From: Anaerolinea thermophila
GTDB taxonomy: Bacteria; Chloroflexota; Anaerolineae; Anaerolineales; Anaerolineaceae
DNA: 64,000 bases
Assembly (NCBI RefSeq): GCF_020723905.1
Contig: NZ_DYHZ01000002.1
Coordinates: forward strand, 248,001-312,000
Direction: 5' to 3'
Shown here: positions 60,028 through 64,000 of the stretch, piece after piece
Position numbering within the stretch: position 1 is the stretch's first letter
Layout of the letters: each line of letters opens with the position of its first letter
The notes under the pieces: generated by a model
What the model was told of the DNA's origin: nothing
The model's input: the letters and a program-made list of their open reading frames with translations, nothing else
The model's database searches: none
Translations under genes and position numbers: made by a program

Positions 60028-61263
60028 ATGCCTGAATTTCTCGAATTGCTTCCTCCCCAACAGGCCTGGGAGGTTTTCAGAAGGGCTTTACCTCCAGAAT
60101 CGCTTCCTGGAGAGCGTGTTCCAACAGTGCAGGCGCGTGGACGGGTCACCGCTGTACCGGTGACGGCAGGGGAGAATCTGCCTGCTTTTTCCCGCTCTAC
60201 TGTGGATGGCTATGCTGTGCAGGCGCGCGATACCTTCGGCGCTTCTGAAAGTTTGCCCGCATACCTGAAATGCACTGGAGAGGTGCCGATGGGCGCGGCG
60301 CCTGCGTTCTCGATTGGACGGGGAGAGTGCGCGCTGATTCATACCGGAGGAATGCTCCCGGATGGGGCAGACGCCGTGGTGATGCTGGAGCATACGCAGA
60401 CCTCCCGTCCGGGCGAGGTGGAAATTCTTCGGGCGGTGCCAGAAGGCGAAAATGTCCTGCTTGCCGGGGAGGATGTGCGTGCGGGCGAGGTGGTTTTGCC
60501 TGCCGGGATGCGTCTGGAGGATGCTCAGATTGGTGGTTTGATGGCGCTGGGCATTCTGGAGGTGGACGTTGTCCGCCAGCCGCGGGTGGGCATCCTTTCC
60601 AGCGGGGATGAGGTCATCCCGCCGGAACAATCGCCTCTCTCCGGTCAGGTGCGCGATGTCAACAGTTATTCGTTGAGCGCACTGGTGGAGCGTCATGGCG
60701 GACTGGCTCACCGGTATGGCATTGTTCCCGACCGTCCCGATGCCCTGCGGGAGTTCCTGCGTCGGGCGCTGGATGAGTGCGATGCCGTGATCATTACTGC
60801 TGGCTCTTCGGCTTCGACGCGTGACTTCACCGCCAGCGTCATTAACGAGATGGGCGCGCCCGGGGTGCTGGTGCATGGCGTCAATGTCAAACCGGGAAAA
60901 CCCACTATTCTCGGCGTTTGTGAGGGAAAGCCCGTCATTGGCTTGCCGGGTAACCCGGTCAGCGCGCTGGTGATCGCCCGTCTGTTTGTCGTTCCGGTCC
61001 TGCATCATCTGTTGGGATATTCCGGTGGAAGGTGGCAACCGGCGGTACGTGCAATCCTGACCGTCAACCTGGCTTCGCAGGCGGGACGTGAGGATTACGT
61101 TCCCGTGCAACTCATCCAGAAAGACGGACGGGTGTTCGCTGAACCTGTTTTTTACAAGAGCAACCTGATCTTCACCCTTGCCCGCGCCGATGGTCTGGTC
61201 AAAATTCCCTCCAGCGCCACCGGTCTGGGAGTGGGCGAAGAGGTGGAGGTTCAGTTGCTTTGA
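60028..61263 (+). CDS. moeA: Molybdopterin molybdenumtransferase MoeA
   Basis: The 411-residue MoeA has an N-terminal domain with FSRSTVDGYAVQARD (~50), GECALIHTGGMLPDGADAVVMLEH (~92, in part) and the central MoCF domain with VGILSSGDEVI (~190), QVRDVNSYSLSAL (~210) and AVIITAGSSAS (~250). GKPVIGLPGNPVSALV (~298) completes the active site, and domain IV ends the protein. It inserts molybdate into molybdopterin-AMP. A second MoeA-like gene lies 1 kb downstream. It follows the UbiA-like gene by 3 bases. Confidence 0.95.
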   Translation: MPEFLELLPPQQAWEVFRRALPPESLPGERVPTVQARGRVTAVPVTAGENLPAFSRSTVDGYAVQARDTFGASESLPAYLKCTGEVPMGAAPAFSIGRGECALIHTGGMLPDGADAVVMLEHTQTSRPGEVEILRAVPEGENVLLAGEDVRAGEVVLPAGMRLEDAQIGGLMALGILEVDVVRQPRVGILSSGDEVIPPEQSPLSGQVRDVNSYSLSALVERHGGLAHRYGIVPDRPDALREFLRRALDECDAVIITAGSSASTRDFTASVINEMGAPGVLVHGVNVKPGKPTILGVCEGKPVIGLPGNPVSALVIARLFVVPVLHHLLGYSGGRWQPAVRAILTVNLASQAGREDYVPVQLIQKDGRVFAEPVFYKSNLIFTLARADGLVKIPSSATGLGVGEEVEVQLL

Positions 61264-61270
61264 GGCGGTC

Positions 61271-62223
61271 ATGAGACGCGTACTCCTTTTGGTCATGGTT
61301 GTGGCACTTTGGGGATTATCCGGATGCACCACCCTGGTTACGCTGCTCCATTAAACGAGGTGGATCAAACGGATGTGGCGGTGCGGGTAGAAACCCTGCT
61401 CGCAGGAGATGTTTCCCGCACACAAACGCCTTCTCCAGTACCTTCGGCAACTGCCTCCCCTGCGACAACCCTTACCCTGATCCCTACCCTGACCCCTTCT
61501 CCATCCCCAACCCCTACTCTGACCCCGTCCCCCACCTGGCAAAGCGTATTTGCGGGCGAGGTGTATGTGCCGATTCTGCTTTATCACCGTGTGGTGGAAG
61601 GACAGGAGAATAACCGTTATGCGGTTTCCCCCGAAGCCTTTGAGGAGCAAATGCGCTATCTGGCGGAGAATGGTTACACCACCATTACCCCGGTGCACCT
61701 TGCCAGGGTAATCCTCAACGGTGGGGAACTGCCGGAACGTCCGGTGATCATTACCTTCGATGATGGGTATGCCGATACATATACGACGGCTTTCCCAATT
61801 ATGGAAAAATATCATTTGCGGGGGGCGTTGTATGTGATTACCTCGTATGTGGGGATTTCAGGGCGGGTTGATCTGGAGCAACTGCGCGATCTGGCGGCGC
61901 ACGGTTGGGAAATTGGCACCCATACCCTCACCCATACCGATCTCACTCAGCATCATGAGCGGATCGGCATAGAGTTATCCCAGTCTCGTCAAATCCTTGA
62001 AGAATGGCTGGGAAGTCCCATCTTGACAGTAGCCTATCCCTATGGACGGGTGGATGAATATGTACTCAACCGCACCAGACGCTACGGCTTCACTGCCGGT
62101 ATGGGGCTGGGTATTCTTAACCGGCATACACCGGGAACTCTGTATTATCTAAGCCGCCGTGAGGTCAGGGCGGATTATGATTTGGATCAATTCATTGACC
62201 TGTTGAGCGTTCCACAACCCTGA
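61271..62223 (+). pseudogene. Polysaccharide deacetylase lipoprotein with an apparent frameshift
   Basis: The C-terminal part, readable in one frame from ~61324, is a NodB-like deacetylase. It contains VPILLYHRVV (~95 counting from 61309), PVIITFDDGYADTY with the catalytic Asp-Asp (~148), WEIGTHTLTHTDL with the metal His pair (~202) and VAYPYGR (~240). A Pro/Thr/Ser linker precedes it. No signal peptide is in that frame. In another frame, an ATG at 61271 encodes a perfect lipoprotein signal (VLLLVMVVALWGLSGCTT) that stops at 61352. The two pieces overlap and appear to be one gene separated by a frameshift near 61330-61352. A sequencing error, real mutation or recoding are all possible. Confidence 0.7.
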
Positions 62224-62239
62224 AGGGGAGGAGATCTCT

Positions 62240-64000
62240 ATGTCCGTTTATCTTCACGATATTCCCCTGCCTGAAGCACAACAGCGTTTCACACAGGCGC
62301 TCGCCGGGGCAGGAATGGACGGCTTTTTAGGGAAGGAGGAGATTCCTCTGGATGAGCAGGCTCTGGGGCGTGTGCTGGCAGAGCCGGTCTGGGCGCGTCT
62401 CTCTTCCCCTCACTATCATGCCGCGGCGATGGACGGCTTTGCCTTGCGTGCCGAAGCCACCGCGGGGGCTTCTCCCACCCGTCCGGTTACCCTGCAGGTG
62501 AGCGAACAAGCCGTCTATGTGGATACCGGTGATCCGCTCCCCGACTGGGCAAACGCGGTTGTGCCCATTGAGAACGTGGAAGCCCTGGACGATCACGGGA
62601 TGCCTGCATCCGATCCCCGTCACCCGCTGAGTATTCGCCTGCGCGAGGCGCTCCCGCCGTGGACGCACGTGCGTCCCATGGGCGAGGATATCGTCGCTAC
62701 TGAACTGGTGTTGCCTGCCGGTCACATCCTGCGTCCGGTGGATCTGGGAGCGATTGCCGCCAGCGGTCACACCAGCGTTTGGGTTGCCCGTTTGCCGCGG
62801 GTGGCAATTCTACCCACCGGAACAGAACTGATTCCCATCGGTCAGCCGGTCAGGCGTGGGGATATCATCGAGTACAACTCGCTGGTGCTGGCGGCGCAGG
62901 TGCGCAGTTGGGGCGGTGAGGCAGTGCGTTTCCCCATCACCCCCGATAACTTTGAACAAATTTGCCAGCAGGTGCAAAAAGCCGCTGATACCTGCGATCT
63001 GGTACTGTTAAATGCGGGTTCCTCCGCCGGTTCTGAGGATTTCTCTGCCCGCGTGGTGGAACAACTGGGAACACTGCTGGTGCATGGTGTGGCGGTGCGC
63101 CCGGGACATCCCGTCATTCTGGGGCTGATTCGTCGTTCTCAGGGCGGCTGGACGCCCATGATCGGCGTGCCGGGGTATCCCGTCTCGGCGGCGCTGACTG
63201 GCGAGATTTTCGTAGAGCCGCTCCTTGCCCGCTGGCTTGGCAGGCGTCCGGCTGAACCTCTGGAAATCGAAGCCCGAATCACCCGCAAGGTGACTTCTCC
63301 GGCAGGAGATGACGATTACATGCGGGTGGTGGTGGGCAAAGTGGGTGACCGTGTGCTGGCGGCGCCTCTTTCCCGCGGGGCAGGTGTGATTACTTCGCTG
63401 GTGCGTGCAGATGGCATTGTCATTCTGCCGCGCGGTGTTCAGGGCGTGGAGGCAGGAACGCCGGTGAAGGTGCGCCTGTACCGCTCTCCCGCAGAGGTGG
63501 AACAGACCATCTTTGCCATTGGCTCGCACGATTTGACGCTGGATGTGCTGGCGCAGGCGCTTGCCTCCCGTAAGCGGCGGCTGGTCTCTGCCAATGTGGG
63601 CAGCCTTGGCGGGCTGGTAGCACTGCGCCGCGGTGAAGCCCATCTGGCGGGTTCTCATTTGCTTGACCCGCAGACGGGGGAATTTAACCTGCCCTATATT
63701 CGTCAATACCTGCCCGAAACACCCGTTACCCTGGTGGAATGGGTGGGGCGCATTCAGGGCTTGCTGGTGAAGAAGGGCAACCCGCTCCAGATTCACGGTC
63801 TGGAAGACCTGACCCGTCCTGAAGTGCGTTTTGTCAACCGTCAGCGCGGGGCGGGCACGCGCGTGCTGCTGGATTACCATCTGGAACGGCTGGGTATCGA
63901 TCCGGCTCAGGTACAGGGGTATGATCAGGAAGAGTACACCCATCTGGCGGTGGCGGCGGCAGTGGCTTCGGGGCGCGCAGATTGCGGACTGGGGGTGATG
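62240..64000 (+). CDS. MoeA-like protein fused to a periplasmic-binding-like domain (3' truncated by window)
   Basis: The frame opens at an ATG after AAGGGGAGGAG and runs past base 64000. Residues ~1-410 are MoeA-like: AAAMDGFALRAE (~62), VAILPTGTELIPIG (~192), LVLLNAGSSAGSEDFSARV (~253) and GVPGYPVSAAL (~310). The part after ~415 is a type 2 periplasmic-binding-like domain (IFAIGSHDLTLDVLA, VSANVGSLGGLVALRRGEAHLAGSHL, RQRGAGTRVLLDYHLERLGI, in parts), as in the PF12727 fusions of Moco proteins. The appended domain may bind molybdate, tungstate or a pterin, but this is not established. It would follow moeA and the deacetylase in one transcript. Confidence 0.88.
   Translation, partial: MSVYLHDIPLPEAQQRFTQALAGAGMDGFLGKEEIPLDEQALGRVLAEPVWARLSSPHYHAAAMDGFALRAEATAGASPTRPVTLQVSEQAVYVDTGDPLPDWANAVVPIENVEALDDHGMPASDPRHPLSIRLREALPPWTHVRPMGEDIVATELVLPAGHILRPVDLGAIAASGHTSVWVARLPRVAILPTGTELIPIGQPVRRGDIIEYNSLVLAAQVRSWGGEAVRFPITPDNFEQICQQVQKAADTCDLVLLNAGSSAGSEDFSARVVEQLGTLLVHGVAVRPGHPVILGLIRRSQGGWTPMIGVPGYPVSAALTGEIFVEPLLARWLGRRPAEPLEIEARITRKVTSPAGDDDYMRVVVGKVGDRVLAAPLSRGAGVITSLVRADGIVILPRGVQGVEAGTPVKVRLYRSPAEVEQTIFAIGSHDLTLDVLAQALASRKRRLVSANVGSLGGLVALRRGEAHLAGSHLLDPQTGEFNLPYIRQYLPETPVTLVEWVGRIQGLLVKKGNPLQIHGLEDLTRPEVRFVNRQRGAGTRVLLDYHLERLGIDPAQVQGYDQEEYTHLAVAAAVASGRADCGLGVM

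Noticed and set aside
61330-61360. Programmed -1 frameshift in the deacetylase gene
   Set aside because: No X-XXY-YYZ slippery heptamer or downstream stimulatory stem is apparent, so error or mutation is more likely; left as a finding for re-sequencing.

Overview
The window comes from a moderately GC-rich bacterial chromosome, most likely a thermophilic member of the Anaerolineae (Chloroflexota) such as Anaerolinea or a close relative. The reasons are the Thr/Pro-rich linkers and lipoprotein signals, a T-box leader on valS, leaderless genes, the gene families present (GatZ, GH114, GH4, multi-GAF RsbU) and the absence of Gram-negative outer-membrane genes. This placement is inferred from family knowledge, not from a search. 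Coding density is very high. I see no insertion sequence, prophage or CRISPR array.

Layout. 1-7429 (+): end of homoserine dehydrogenase, two small unknowns, a kinesin-light-chain-type TPR protein, an SF2 helicase and a secreted protein. 7416-9878 (-): a PAS/GGDEF/EAL protein. 10211-10822 (+): tRNA-Leu(CAG) and a DivIC/FtsB-like protein. 10848-15490 (-): a partner-switching operon (STAS antagonist, RsbW-like kinase, six-GAF RsbU-like phosphatase). 15644-19850 (-): a CPBP protease and valS with its T-box. 19948-25274 (+): tRNA-Asn, rplI, a double-HTH RodZ-like protein, rimO and a GT-C membrane glycosyltransferase. 25276-28395 (-): CopD-like protein, TPR membrane protein, ROK kinase and an NTF2-like protein. 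28474-30631 (+): cysK-cysE behind a structured leader. 30648-31928 (-): icd.

32203-43760 (-) is one co-directional block of eleven genes under a DeoR-type regulator. It encodes an amidohydrolase, a SIS-domain (AgaS-like) isomerase, ABC importer parts without an ATPase, a GH4 glycosidase, a GH114 lipoprotein (endo-alpha-1,4-polygalactosaminidase family), a LacD-like aldolase, a PfkB kinase and GatZ. Together these read as a pathway for harvesting galactosamine or galactose polymers and funnelling them through tagatose 6-phosphate.

43789-58074 (-, with three + genes: rdgB, a GNAT gene and a YvlD-like gene): metG with its own leader-peptide attenuator, a TPR protein, the primary sigma factor, a YceD-like protein, rdgB, a NarL-type histidine kinase, clpC, two GNAT proteins, a YvlD-like protein and a polar amino-acid ABC transporter. 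58163-64000 (+): proline dehydrogenase, a UbiA-like protein, moeA, a polysaccharide deacetylase with an apparent frameshift, and a MoeA fused to a periplasmic-binding-like domain that runs off the window.

The most interesting content is regulatory. metG is preceded by a 25-codon peptide rich in methionine. cysK-cysE is preceded by a short peptide with a Cys-Met-Cys run. In both cases the downstream RNA can fold into mutually exclusive antiterminator and terminator hairpins, the layout expected of ribosome-mediated attenuation. valS, by contrast, uses a T-box. So one 64-kb stretch carries three amino-acid-sensing leaders of two mechanistic types. I found these by hand-reading; none has been computed or tested.
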